DNA of 31,496 bases. Source: JBAZKK01 sp041650795 (lineage in GTDB: Bacteria > Omnitrophota > Gorgyraeia > Gygaellales > Profunditerraquicolaceae). The position numbers and the translations under genes are program-made. Positions 7,917-15,255 of the stretch are shown piece by piece (the stretch's first letter is position 1; each line of letters starts with the position of its first letter). The notes beneath the pieces were generated by a model. That model was not told the DNA's origin and made no database searches. It saw only the letters and a list, made by a program, of their open reading frames with translations. The stretch lies in assembly GCA_041650795.1 (NCBI GenBank), contig JBAZKK010000012.1:1-31496 (forward strand), given 5' to 3'.

Positions 7917-9659
7917 CTACTCCTTCAGTATCGCCGAAAATTTACAAGCCTCAAAACATTTGCCGCATTTGATGCATTTATCCAGCTCGATATAAAAACC
8001 GGTCTCCCTGTCTCCTCCGATGGCGTTAACGGGGCAATTCATTACGCAGACCCGGCATCTCTTGCACCTGCCCTGCATGATACTGTAGGTAATAAGATGC
8101 TTACATTTATGCGCGGGGCACTTCTTGCTTAAAATGTGCTCTTTGTATTCGGACTCAAAATAATTAAGAGTGGATGAAACCGGGTTGGAAGCAGTCTGGC
8201 CTAATCCGCAGAGCGAGGCCTTGCGCATCGCCTCCGAGATCTTGCGTATTTTCTCAAGGTCACCGGCAACTCCGTGGCCTTCGGAAATCCTGGTGAGCAT
8301 ACCCAGAAGCTGATACCCACCCAGCCTGCACGGCGCGCATTTGCCGCAGGACTCATCCACGCAGAAGCCGAGGTAAAACTTGGTGATATCCACCATGCAG
8401 TCGTCCTCGTCCATCACAATCATGCCGCCGGAGCCCATAATCGAACCCAGCTTCTGGAGGTTCTCGTAATCTACCGGCGTATCGAGATATTCCTTGGGGA
8501 TCACCCCTCCGGAAGGCCCTCCGGTCTGCACTGCCTTAATCCCTTTGCCGGATATGGTGCCTCCTCCGATATCAAATACGATATCCCTTAAGGTAGTGCC
8601 CATGGGGACCTCGACCAGTCCGGAATTCTTGACCTTGCCGGTAAGAGCAAAGACCTTGGTCCCTTTAGATTTCTCGGTACCGATACTGCTGAACCACTTC
8701 CCGCCTCTTAAAATAATTGCCGCTATGTTCGCCAGGGTTTCGACATTATTGATGGCAGTGGGCTTGCCCCATAATCCTTCCCTGGAAGGATAAGGCGGCC
8801 TGGGTCGCGGGGTCCCGCGCCTGCCTTCTATCGAAGCAATCAATGCCGTCTCCTCACCGCAGACGAATGCCCCAGCGCCGAGCCTGACATCGAGGTCAAA
8901 ACTGAAATTACTCCCGAGGATATTACTGCCTAACAAGCCGTAATCATAAGCCTGCTTTATGGCCTTGTTAATCCTCTCTACTGCCAGGGGATATTCGGCG
9001 CGTATATAGAAGAATCCGTTGGAGGCTCCGATTGCAAAACCGGCGATAATCATTCCTTCAATGACTGAATGGGGATCCCCTTCCAGGACGCTGCGGTCCA
9101 TATATGCCCCGGGGTCTCCTTCGTCGGCATTGCAGATAATATATTTTTCTTCTGATTTGGACTGGCGGGTGAAATTCCACTTCATCCAGGTAGGATACCC
9201 CGCCCCGCCCCTGCCCCTTAAACCGCTGGCCTTCAATTCCTCGATCACTTTTTCGGGGGTATAGCCGTGGATAACCTTGGCTAAGGCCGCGTAGCCGTCG
9301 GCCGCGATATACTCGTCGATGCTGTCGGGGTCGATCACCCCGCAGTTGCGCAGCACGATACGCAGCTGTTTGGGCTCCCTCTTCAAAAGCAGGTCTTCAA
9401 CTACCTGGTCTTTTTTAACGCTGGATTCGATAATCCTTTTGATGTCGGCGTCTTTAACTTTGCCGTAGGTCATTCCTGCCGGCAAGACCTTAACCACTAC
9501 CCCTTGGCTGTAGATGCCGATATCCGCCACCCTCAAGACCTGCACCTCGTCCTGAAGGCCGTCTTCGCGCAACTGGTCCAGGAAGGCGGTGTAAAAATCG
9601 CGGGTCCTGTCCGCCGCCTGGGAATCGGTATCCTTGATGAATATGATCTTCTTATCCAT
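7917..9659 (-). CDS. hndC: NADH-binding flavoprotein subunit of the hydrogenase (HndC / NuoF-like)
   Basis: This is the 580-aa FMN- and NAD(H)-binding subunit that links the hydrogenase to NADH and ferredoxin. It has the NuoF core: GLRGRGGAGYPTW (NADH site), CNADEGDPGAYMDRS (FMN site) and the cluster motif ESCGKCAPCR with a later Cys in SLCGLGQ. A C-terminal double ferredoxin domain follows (CKRCRVCVMNCP and CIKCGKCFEACK). The N-terminal ~90 residues have the thioredoxin-like ferredoxin fold pattern ending in VLPAGMTYGKV. However, none of the usual four cluster cysteines is present; the positions of the normal GC-x-G-F-C motif read ADIGIYSQG. Electron entry through that domain is probably lost, leaving the separate HndB to carry the [2Fe-2S]. 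The gene ends 2 nt before hydA. Confidence 0.95.
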   Translation of the reverse strand: MDKKIIFIKDTDSQAADRTRDFYTAFLDQLREDGLQDEVQVLRVADIGIYSQGVVVKVLPAGMTYGKVKDADIKRIIESSVKKDQVVEDLLLKREPKQLRIVLRNCGVIDPDSIDEYIAADGYAALAKVIHGYTPEKVIEELKASGLRGRGGAGYPTWMKWNFTRQSKSEEKYIICNADEGDPGAYMDRSVLEGDPHSVIEGMIIAGFAIGASNGFFYIRAEYPLAVERINKAIKQAYDYGLLGSNILGSNFSFDLDVRLGAGAFVCGEETALIASIEGRRGTPRPRPPYPSREGLWGKPTAINNVETLANIAAIILRGGKWFSSIGTEKSKGTKVFALTGKVKNSGLVEVPMGTTLRDIVFDIGGGTISGKGIKAVQTGGPSGGVIPKEYLDTPVDYENLQKLGSIMGSGGMIVMDEDDCMVDITKFYLGFCVDESCGKCAPCRLGGYQLLGMLTRISEGHGVAGDLEKIRKISEAMRKASLCGLGQTASNPVSSTLNYFESEYKEHILSKKCPAHKCKHLITYSIMQGRCKRCRVCVMNCPVNAIGGDRETGFYIELDKCIKCGKCFEACKFSAILKE

Positions 9660-9663
9660 ATCT

Positions 9664-10014
9664 TTAGGTATTAAGGTCGAAAACGCTGTCGTTGACGAGC
9701 ATCTTGCCGGCGACGTGCTTATCCAGGATCTTCACCGCGGTCTCCCTGTTGACCCTGCCGTAGACCACTACCGGCAGGCCTTCCACTGAAACCTCCACCA
9801 GCGGTTCGGCATAACACATCCCCTGGCAGCCGCATTTCTGGATCTGGATCTGCATATTTCTCTTGCGGGACTCCTCGACTAGGGTATCGTAAACCTCCTG
9901 CGCCCCCGCCGCCAAGCCGCAGCTGCTCATGCCGACCTTAACCCAGTTATTCCGGGGCTGCTGAAGTTCCTTTTTTTTCTTTGCCAGGTCCTGCGCGCTC
10001 GATAATTTTGCCAT
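9664..10014 (-). CDS. hndB: Thioredoxin-like [2Fe-2S] ferredoxin subunit of the hydrogenase (HndB)
   Basis: This small electron-transfer subunit of 116 aa belongs to HndABCD-type hydrogenases. The thioredoxin-like [2Fe-2S] domain shows SCGLAAGAQEVYD (Cys32) and then KCGCQGMCYAEPLVEV (Cys61, 63, 67), matching the family pattern with an extra cysteine at 61. YGRVNRETAVKILDKH near the C-terminus is the normal end of the domain. The N-terminal basic stretch KKKK before the domain is typical of HndB. The start codon overlaps the last base of hndA and the stop is 4 nt from hndC, so the subunits are translated together. Confidence 0.92.
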   Translation of the reverse strand: MAKLSSAQDLAKKKKELQQPRNNWVKVGMSSCGLAAGAQEVYDTLVEESRKRNMQIQIQKCGCQGMCYAEPLVEVSVEGLPVVVYGRVNRETAVKILDKHVAGKMLVNDSVFDLNT

Positions 10015-10496
10015 TATACCTGCTCCTCCTGCCTGCTGTAGCGGGAGAGTATCTCCATAACCTCGGACTTCTTGACCTTTCCGTAAACCTTATCGTCGAT
10101 CATCATTACCGGGGCGAGCCCGCAGCAACCCAGGCAGCGCACCAGGTCAAGCTGAAACAACCCGTCCTTGGTAACCTGCCCTTCATGGATGCTAAGGATA
10201 TTCTTGATCTCTTCGAGGATCTGGGGGGCCCCCTTGAGGTAACAGGCCGTTCCCATGCAAAGCGCGATACGATGCTTGCCGGGAGGGTCGAGCTTGAAGA
10301 AATTATAGAATGTCAGCACCTCGTAGATCTTGGCGAGCGGCACACCCGAGAGGCGCGAAAGGTCAAAACATGCCTGGCGGGGGACATAACCGTAATGCTT
10401 CTGAAGACTGTGGAGGATCATGATGAGATTGCCTTTCTTGCCGCTCCACTTTTCTACCAGACTTTCGATATCCGCAGTCGATACGACGCGCTCCAT
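10014..10496 (-). CDS. hndA: NuoE-like [2Fe-2S] subunit of the hydrogenase (HndA)
   Basis: This is the 160-aa NuoE/24-kDa type subunit that binds a [2Fe-2S] cluster in a thioredoxin fold and contacts the flavoprotein HndC. The ligands are Cys80 and Cys85 in CMGTACYLKGA, then Cys121 and Cys125 in CLGCCGLAPV. The N-terminal helical domain contains HYGYVPRQACFDLSRLSGVP, diagnostic of NuoE/HoxE/HndA proteins. A GGAGAG Shine-Dalgarno lies 6 nt before the ATG. It is the first gene of the operon; the ~125-nt leader holds a Rex/CRP-like palindrome and the promoter at 10630-10659. Confidence 0.95.
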   Translation of the reverse strand: MERVVSTADIESLVEKWSGKKGNLIMILHSLQKHYGYVPRQACFDLSRLSGVPLAKIYEVLTFYNFFKLDPPGKHRIALCMGTACYLKGAPQILEEIKNILSIHEGQVTKDGLFQLDLVRCLGCCGLAPVMMIDDKVYGKVKKSEVMEILSRYSRQEEQV

Positions 10497-10576
10497 AAAA
10501 AACTCTCCGATATTTCTGCCTTGCTGTGAATCCTTTGGCCTGTTTATGGGCGAGGGGATAGGCGGGGATTACGAAT

Positions 10577-10594
10577 TCGTGAAATATATCACAA
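10577..10594 (-). promoter_or_regulatory. Rex- or CRP/FNR-type operator in the hydrogenase leader
   Basis: TCGTGA-AATATA-TCACAA differs by one base from the TTGTGA-N6-TCACAA pattern and shares the right half TATCACAA with the site at 390-407. It lies 81 bp upstream of the hndA start and about 30-45 bp downstream of the start predicted from the promoter at 10630-10659, a position that suits a repressor. No rex or crp gene is visible in the window. Confidence 0.55.
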
Positions 10595-10629
10595 ATAACC
10601 CCTAAAAAAAATAATTCACACTAGTCTTT

Positions 10630-10659
10630 AGTATACTACTGTCTCCGGGGGGTTGTCAA
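10630..10659 (-). promoter_or_regulatory. Sigma70-type promoter of the hydrogenase operon
   Basis: On the minus strand a perfect -35 TTGACA (10654-10659) is followed after 18 bp by TATACT (10630-10635). The transcript would start near 10623 and run through hndA-hndB-hndC-hydA. The spacer is one base longer than ideal. The 10497-10692 gap holds only this promoter, the palindrome at 10577 and the terminator of the neighbouring operon; I see no further gene in it. Confidence 0.65.
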
Positions 10660-10660
10660 G

Positions 10661-10699
10661 AGAAAATAAAATCCGCCCTGAAACCTGATAGCTCAGGCG
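10661..10699 (-). terminator. Intrinsic terminator of the nadA-yqeY operon
   Basis: The end of yqeY (CGCCTGA, 10693-10699) pairs with TCAGGGCG (10674-10681) with one bulged base, and the stem is followed by GATTTTATTTTC. The hairpin overlaps the yqeY stop codon and precedes the hydrogenase promoter, so it separates the two transcription units. Confidence 0.6.
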
Positions 10700-11142
10700 C
10701 CGCTTAATTTCTTCCTCACCAGCTCGCTTACCAGTCTTGCGTCTAGACTTGCTCCGGCCCTGGACATTACCTCTTTCATAACCTTGCCCATATCCTTGGG
10801 GCCGGTTGCGCCCGTTGCCGCTATTGCCTCCTCCACCGCTCCTGCCACCTCCTCAGGTGAAAGCTGCTCTGGAAGGTAGGATTCCAGGATTGCCGCTTCC
10901 TTCGCCTCCTTATCCGCAAGCTCCTGACGGTTGCCCTTCCTGAATTGCTCGATGGAATCCTGGCGCTGCTTGAGTTGTTTTTTGATTACCACGATAACCT
11001 CATCATCTTCAAGGAGCTTCTTTTTCTTCTCTGTTGCTGCGTTCATCATTGCGGCGCGCAGAAAACTCAGCACCGAACTCTTAAGGGTATCCCTGTTTTT
11101 CATGGCTTGCTTATAATCATTAAGGATCTTCTCCTCTAACAT
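10693..11142 (-). CDS. yqeY: GatB/YqeY domain protein
   Basis: This 149-aa protein is a stand-alone GatB/YqeY-type domain, related to the C-terminal tRNA-binding domain of the amidotransferase subunit GatB. Typical features are the helical N-terminal part with KSSVLSFLRAAMMNA, the charged EFRKGNR-like segment, and the LPEQLSPEEV and GPKDMGKVMKEVMSRAG blocks close to the C-terminus, which are strongly conserved in YqeY. It may assist tRNA-dependent amidation, but the cellular role is not firmly known. A strong AAAAAGGAGG Shine-Dalgarno precedes the ATG. It is the last gene of its operon, 12 nt after the PfkB kinase. Confidence 0.92.
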   Translation of the reverse strand: MLEEKILNDYKQAMKNRDTLKSSVLSFLRAAMMNAATEKKKKLLEDDEVIVVIKKQLKQRQDSIEQFRKGNRQELADKEAKEAAILESYLPEQLSPEEVAGAVEEAIAATGATGPKDMGKVMKEVMSRAGASLDARLVSELVRKKLSGA

Positions 11143-11154
11143 GGTTCCTCCTTT

Positions 11155-12060
11155 TTAGCGTCCTAAAGAAACCAGATCCTTTAGCTGCGCTAACCTCATC
11201 TCTAAATCCCCCATCTTAAGCGAAGCGCTGCGTTCTACCCCGAAGCCCTCCACGTTAAAAGAAGCTGCCACCGTAGCATAGGCAATCGCCTTTCTGATAA
11301 CGGACGGGGTAATCCTGCCGCTTTTAGCAAGGTAACCCATCAGACCGCCGGCGAAGGTATCTCCTGCTCCGGTAGGATCAATCAACCTGGCCGCAGGGTA
11401 AGCCGGCAGGCAAAAAATAAAACTGCTGCAGTAAAATAGAACCCCGTGCTCGCCTTTTTTTATAATTACCATCCTGGGGCCAAGGCGATGTAAATAACCG
11501 GCCGCCTTTACCAGATTGCTTTCTCCGGAGAGGCTGCGGGCCTCCTGGTCATTGGCAAGATAGATGTCAACCTCCTTAAGCACCCGCAGTAATACAGGAC
11601 GCTGGTGATGGATCCAGTAATTCATGCTATCGAGCCCCACCAGCTTCGGAGAACGCAGGCGGTGTAGTAGATACCGTTGGATGTGGGGATCAACATTAGC
11701 CAGGAATACATACCTGATATCGCGTTCCTCCTCAGAAATCTCCGGCTTAAAATCCGTCAGCACGCCCAGGTCCGTCTTGAGGGTAACGGCGCTGTTCAAG
11801 TCTCCGCGGTATTCGCCGCTCCAGTGGAATGTCCTGCCGCGGTCGTGGATAAGCGAAGTAAGCGCGATGCGCCGGCGCCGCAGGAAATCGAGGTATCCCG
11901 GAGGAAAATCCTCTCCGACAACCGCAGCAAGATTCACCCTCGAGAATAACCGCGCGGACATCGCAAAATGCACGGCCGAACCTCCGAGGATATTGCGACG
12001 TACGCCTGAAGGGGTCTTTACGTCATCCAACGCTACCGTACCTAAGACTAATGTCCTCAT
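11155..12060 (-). CDS. PfkB-family carbohydrate/nucleoside kinase
   Basis: This 301-aa ribokinase-family enzyme is predicted to phosphorylate a sugar or nucleoside with ATP in the cytoplasm. NILGGSAVHFAMSARLF near residue 22 is the N-terminal substrate region, and DPTGAGDTFAGGLMGYL is PfkB signature 2 with the catalytic Asp. The start at 12060 is chosen because ATG and the uppP stop form a 4-nt ATGA overlap; an earlier in-frame start at 12099 would add 13 residues of poor character. The substrate cannot be read from the sequence. The YxxHxxRPVLLRVLKEVD region resembles uncharacterised PfkB proteins of anaerobes. Confidence 0.88.
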   Translation of the reverse strand: MRTLVLGTVALDDVKTPSGVRRNILGGSAVHFAMSARLFSRVNLAAVVGEDFPPGYLDFLRRRRIALTSLIHDRGRTFHWSGEYRGDLNSAVTLKTDLGVLTDFKPEISEEERDIRYVFLANVDPHIQRYLLHRLRSPKLVGLDSMNYWIHHQRPVLLRVLKEVDIYLANDQEARSLSGESNLVKAAGYLHRLGPRMVIIKKGEHGVLFYCSSFIFCLPAYPAARLIDPTGAGDTFAGGLMGYLAKSGRITPSVIRKAIAYATVAASFNVEGFGVERSASLKMGDLEMRLAQLKDLVSLGR

Positions 12061-12803
12061 CTTAATAGTAAAAGGGCTGCTGCGCCTGCCGCAATGCAAT
12101 AGTAACCGAAATAATAAAGTTTTGCCTTCTTTAAAACCACTTTAAGAAAACGCAGCGAGATAAGGCCTGCCGTAAAGCTTGAGATAAAACCGACGGCAAG
12201 GCCTGCGCTATCAATGTTAAAAGCAAGGTTGATACCCTTGAATTCCAGTAATGCAGCTCCCAGGATAACGGGTATGGCTGCCAGAAAGGAAAAACGGAAG
12301 GCCTCTTCCGGTTTAATACCACGGAAGAGAAGCGTAGAGATAGTGGCGCCGGAGCGCGAAATACCCGGTATAATTGCGGCGGCCTGGGTAAAACCCAGGA
12401 TAACGGCATCTTTTAATCCGACGCTGTCCTTTTTTCCCGAAGCCGACCTCTTAGTTGCCAACAGCGCAACCCCCGTAACCATCAAAGCGAGGGCAACCAG
12501 TTTCGGCGAAGTAAATAATGCCTCAAAAAAATCCTTGCCGCCCAAACCTATGGCAGCGGTAATAACGCTGACAACGGCCAGATAAAGCACGCTCTTCGGT
12601 TTGCTAAAAAGCCCCAGTAAGTCCTTAAAGAAAAAAACTGCCAGCGCCAAAAGCGTGCCGAGGTGCAACACTACTATTAGCATCACCTCTTGCCCGCGCA
12701 AGCCTAACAACCGCTGCATAATCACGAGGTGACCGGAACTGCTGACCGGCAGAAACTCCGTCATCCCCTGCAATAAACCAAGGATAATATATTTTATCAT
12801 CAT
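12057..12803 (-). CDS. uppP: Undecaprenyl-diphosphate phosphatase UppP (BacA)
   Basis: This integral membrane phosphatase (248 aa) recycles undecaprenyl diphosphate to the monophosphate carrier used for peptidoglycan and other wall polymers, and gives bacitracin tolerance. The two family motifs are present: the E-x2-(SGH) region GMTEFLPVSSSGHLV near the N-terminus and PGISRSGATIST in the middle. Several hydrophobic helices follow, including VILGAALLEFKGIN and a terminal GAAALLLL segment. The gene starts 1 nt after the pseudouridine synthase stop and overlaps the PfkB kinase by 4 nt. Length is slightly below the 260-280 aa common for the family. Confidence 0.95.
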   Translation of the reverse strand: MMIKYIILGLLQGMTEFLPVSSSGHLVIMQRLLGLRGQEVMLIVVLHLGTLLALAVFFFKDLLGLFSKPKSVLYLAVVSVITAAIGLGGKDFFEALFTSPKLVALALMVTGVALLATKRSASGKKDSVGLKDAVILGFTQAAAIIPGISRSGATISTLLFRGIKPEEAFRFSFLAAIPVILGAALLEFKGINLAFNIDSAGLAVGFISSFTAGLISLRFLKVVLKKAKLYYFGYYCIAAGAAALLLLR

Positions 12804-12804
12804 C

Positions 12805-13434
12805 TTAACCCCTCTGCCTTTCTAGCAATTCCGTCAAATCCTGCGGTAATGGCGCCTTAAGGCAAACCCTACTTCCGGTAAAAGGGTGCGTGAATTCCAA
12901 TCCTACCGCATGCAGGCATAAACGCCTGGCCTTAATCTTAAAATCGCGGCGCAATGCAAACCTGTAATCTCCGAGGATAGGGCATCCCAGCCGTTTTAAA
13001 TGGAGGCGTATCTGATTGGTCCTGCCGGTAAGCGGCCTCACCTCAAGCACCGAAAAATTCCTTTTTCTCTCAACTACCCGGTAATCGGTCGCGGCGCTTA
13101 GTCCAAAAACCGGAGCGGTAATCCTGCCCTCTTTCATCAAAGGGGCCCCTGACACCAGGGAAAAATATGATTTCTTAATCTTTCTCTGTCTGAAGATATC
13201 TTCCATTTTCTTGCGGGCAGCCTTGCCCTTGGCATAAATAATCAACCCCGATGTATCCCTGTCCAAGCGATGGCAGGGGTAGAGGCGGCAAGAATGTCCC
13301 TTAAGGAGAGCGTCTTCGTTAAGGATAGTAGTTAAGGTGCGGGCCTCCTTCTTGGGAGTTGGAACCACCAGCAACCCCGCCGGCTTATCCGCCACCAGAA
13401 GCCACTCGTCTTCATAAACAACCGGTATATTCAC
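12805..13434 (-). CDS. RluA-family pseudouridine synthase
   Basis: The enzyme isomerises uridine to pseudouridine in rRNA or tRNA. The catalytic motif CHRLDRDTSGLII contains the essential Asp, preceded by VVYEDEWLLVADKPAGLLVVP, the usual N-terminal strand pair of RluA proteins. RPLTGRTNQIRLHL and the CPILGDYRF motif are also present. No S4 domain precedes the catalytic domain. I take the GTG at 13434 as start: it overlaps the upstream TAG by one base (TAGTG), and family members begin right before VVYEDE. An ATG at 13476 would extend it 14 residues into the preceding gene. Which RNA position it modifies is not clear. Confidence 0.9.
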   Translation of the reverse strand: MNIPVVYEDEWLLVADKPAGLLVVPTPKKEARTLTTILNEDALLKGHSCRLYPCHRLDRDTSGLIIYAKGKAARKKMEDIFRQRKIKKSYFSLVSGAPLMKEGRITAPVFGLSAATDYRVVERKRNFSVLEVRPLTGRTNQIRLHLKRLGCPILGDYRFALRRDFKIKARRLCLHAVGLEFTHPFTGSRVCLKAPLPQDLTELLERQRG

Positions 13435-14156
13435 TACTTTATAGCGGAGGTAACGGTCCAGTTGCAGAAACCGCACTCCTTATTAGGCATTGCTATGGGG
13501 CCGCGTAATAATTTTACCGCTGACACAAAAACCTCGCGGGCGCGGCCGGGATCGGTATGAAGCTCTTTTATCAACACCTCGAATTGGAAATCCGTTCCGG
13601 AAATTATTTTCTTAGGGATGTAGTAGGCGATATAAGCGCTGCGGCGCGTGGGAAAACCATTCTCCTCAAGCAGCATGGTATAAACATCCATCTGCAGCTG
13701 ATAGGCCTTATGCACGCTATCCGGGGCGCTGCCGCGGGTCTTGTGGTCGAGCACGGCATAATACTTCTCGTCGAGCTGGATGCATTCATCGAGATAACCG
13801 CCGAGCTTTGCATTGAGCGCCCTATCGTGATAATCCAGCCATCCCCTCTTGGGAAAATCCGGCATCAGCCTGCCGCTAATCCTCCCCTCCAGGAAAGGAG
13901 GCAAGACCCCCCTGGCGCGGTATTCATTAAAGAATTCCTTGACTACCCTGTCCAGACCGGTAGTAATGGTTGCCACCGGCACCCCGGGGCGCTTTCTGCC
14001 GAGATTTATGTCCAGCCAAAAGCAGCGCGGACAATCCAGGAAAAGATTAAGGGAAGACGGGGAAAGCTTCAGGAATCCCCCCGTTGCTGCCGCCGGTAGA
14101 GGCGCCTTGCCTGGATAATCGCCTCCCTCAAAAAGGTCGTTTTTAATTCCGGGCAT
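13434..14156 (-). CDS. RecB/Cas4-like PD-(D/E)XK nuclease with predicted Fe-S cluster
   Basis: This 240-aa protein has the features of the Cas4/AddB-type nuclease fold. The N-terminus shows LSPSSLNLFLDCPRCFWL, with the first cluster cysteine(s) and the hydrophobic helix seen in PD-(D/E)XK_1 proteins. The nuclease core reads GYLDECIQLDEKYYAVLDHKTRG (motifs II-III, Asp and Lys) and then AYQLQMDVYTMLLE, the QxxxY motif. A terminal CGFCNW supplies further cysteines for a [4Fe-4S] cluster. No cas genes or CRISPR repeats are nearby, so a housekeeping DNA-end-processing role is more likely than adaptation. The gene lies 2 nt after nadA and overlaps the next gene by one base. Confidence 0.82.
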   Translation of the reverse strand: MPGIKNDLFEGGDYPGKAPLPAAATGGFLKLSPSSLNLFLDCPRCFWLDINLGRKRPGVPVATITTGLDRVVKEFFNEYRARGVLPPFLEGRISGRLMPDFPKRGWLDYHDRALNAKLGGYLDECIQLDEKYYAVLDHKTRGSAPDSVHKAYQLQMDVYTMLLEENGFPTRRSAYIAYYIPKKIISGTDFQFEVLIKELHTDPGRAREVFVSAVKLLRGPIAMPNKECGFCNWTVTSAIK

Positions 14157-14158
14157 CG

Positions 14159-15115
14159 CTAAAGGATCTCCAGCATCTTCTCGATAGCACCTCTGGCGCG
14201 GCGACGGACGTCATCCGCAACCTTCACCTCTCCCTTAAGCTCTTCCAGCGCCCAAAGGACCTTCTCCTGAGTGGTGCGCTTCATATTGGGACAGACTGCG
14301 GCTTCAGAGGCCGGATAAAACTCCTTGCCGGGATTATCTTTTTTAAGACGGTAAATCAGCCCGACCTCGGTCCCCACAACGATCTCCTTTGCGCTCGTCT
14401 GGCGGGCGAATTTACATATCATGCTGGTGGAGAGAGCGGCGTCTGCCAGCGCCACTACCCCGGGCATACACTCCGGATGCACTACTACCTTGGCATGCGG
14501 ATGAAACTTCTTTTCTCTCTTGATATCCTCTGCCGTAATCCTGACATGGGTAGGGCAAAGCCCCTCCCAAACAATGAGCTTCTTTCCTGTTTGCTTTGTA
14601 ACATAATCAGCCAGATACTTATCCGGGACAAAGATAATGTCTTCGCTGCCGCCGAAAGCCTTGCCGCCGCAGCGAGCGTCATCCAATATTGCCTTGACTA
14701 CCGCCACGGCGTTGGTGGAGGTGCAGCAAACATCAAGCTCTGCCTTTACCTCTGCCGAGGTATTGACATAACCTACCGTTACCGCGCCGGGATACCTCTC
14801 CTTTAGGTTCTTTAGATCCTGGGCGGTAATCATCTTCGCCATAGGACAGCCTGCAAGGACGTCGGGCATGATTACCTTTTTGCAGGGGCTAAGTATTGAA
14901 GCGGTCTCAGCCATGAAATGAACGCCGCAGAAAATAATCACCTCGGCGTCTGTCTTGGCTGCCTGGCGGCTTAATTCCAGGGAATCCCCGCGGAAATCAG
15001 CGATATCCTGCACTTCGGGAAGCTGGTAATTATGCACCAGTATGACTGCCCGGCGTTTCTTCTTGAGCTCGCGAATCTTATTCTTGATGCTGTTTAGGTC
15101 CTTCTGTGTCGTCAT
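14159..15115 (-). CDS. nadA: Quinolinate synthase NadA
   Basis: NadA condenses iminoaspartate with dihydroxyacetone phosphate to quinolinate in NAD synthesis, using a [4Fe-4S] cluster. The sequence shows VHNYQLPEVQDIADFRGDSLELS near the N-terminus, MPDVLAGCPMA, HPECMPG and CPNMKRTT with the conserved cysteines, and a DxCCTSTNAV substrate loop. Length (318 aa) is normal. An in-frame GTG at 15130 would add five residues, but the AAAGGTGAG Shine-Dalgarno is correctly spaced only for the ATG at 15115. The promoter at 15168-15196 makes it first in the operon. nadB and nadC are not in the window. Confidence 0.95.
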   Translation of the reverse strand: MTTQKDLNSIKNKIRELKKKRRAVILVHNYQLPEVQDIADFRGDSLELSRQAAKTDAEVIIFCGVHFMAETASILSPCKKVIMPDVLAGCPMAKMITAQDLKNLKERYPGAVTVGYVNTSAEVKAELDVCCTSTNAVAVVKAILDDARCGGKAFGGSEDIIFVPDKYLADYVTKQTGKKLIVWEGLCPTHVRITAEDIKREKKFHPHAKVVVHPECMPGVVALADAALSTSMICKFARQTSAKEIVVGTEVGLIYRLKKDNPGKEFYPASEAAVCPNMKRTTQEKVLWALEELKGEVKVADDVRRRARGAIEKMLEIL

Positions 15116-15167
15116 CTTGTTAAAACTCACCTTTAAGCGGGGATAACATGAATAATGCTTGCCTGTG

Positions 15168-15196
15168 ATTATACCTTATCTTATGTTCGCGGGCAA
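15168..15196 (-). promoter_or_regulatory. Sigma70-type promoter of the nadA operon
   Basis: On the minus strand TTGCCC (15191-15196) is followed after 17 bp by a perfect TATAAT (15168-15173). It would give a leader of about 45 nt ahead of nadA. The -35 matches the consensus only in part. I see no NadR-like site or riboswitch in the short leader. Confidence 0.55.
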
Positions 15197-15207
15197 CCTT
15201 CTTTTTT

Positions 15208-15243
15208 AGAAACACTTTCCAAGATAATCTGGAAAGTGTTTCT
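15208..15243 (-). terminator. 13-bp perfect hairpin after the TonB receptor gene
   Basis: AGAAACACTTTCC (15208-15220) and GGAAAGTGTTTCT (15231-15243) form a perfect 13-bp stem with a 10-nt loop, starting 12 nt after the receptor stop codon. Its position suggests transcript termination or 3'-end protection. In the minus-strand transcript the stem is followed by an A-rich rather than U-rich run, so it is not a textbook intrinsic terminator. Confidence 0.5.
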
Positions 15244-15255
15244 GCCAGATGGCGC

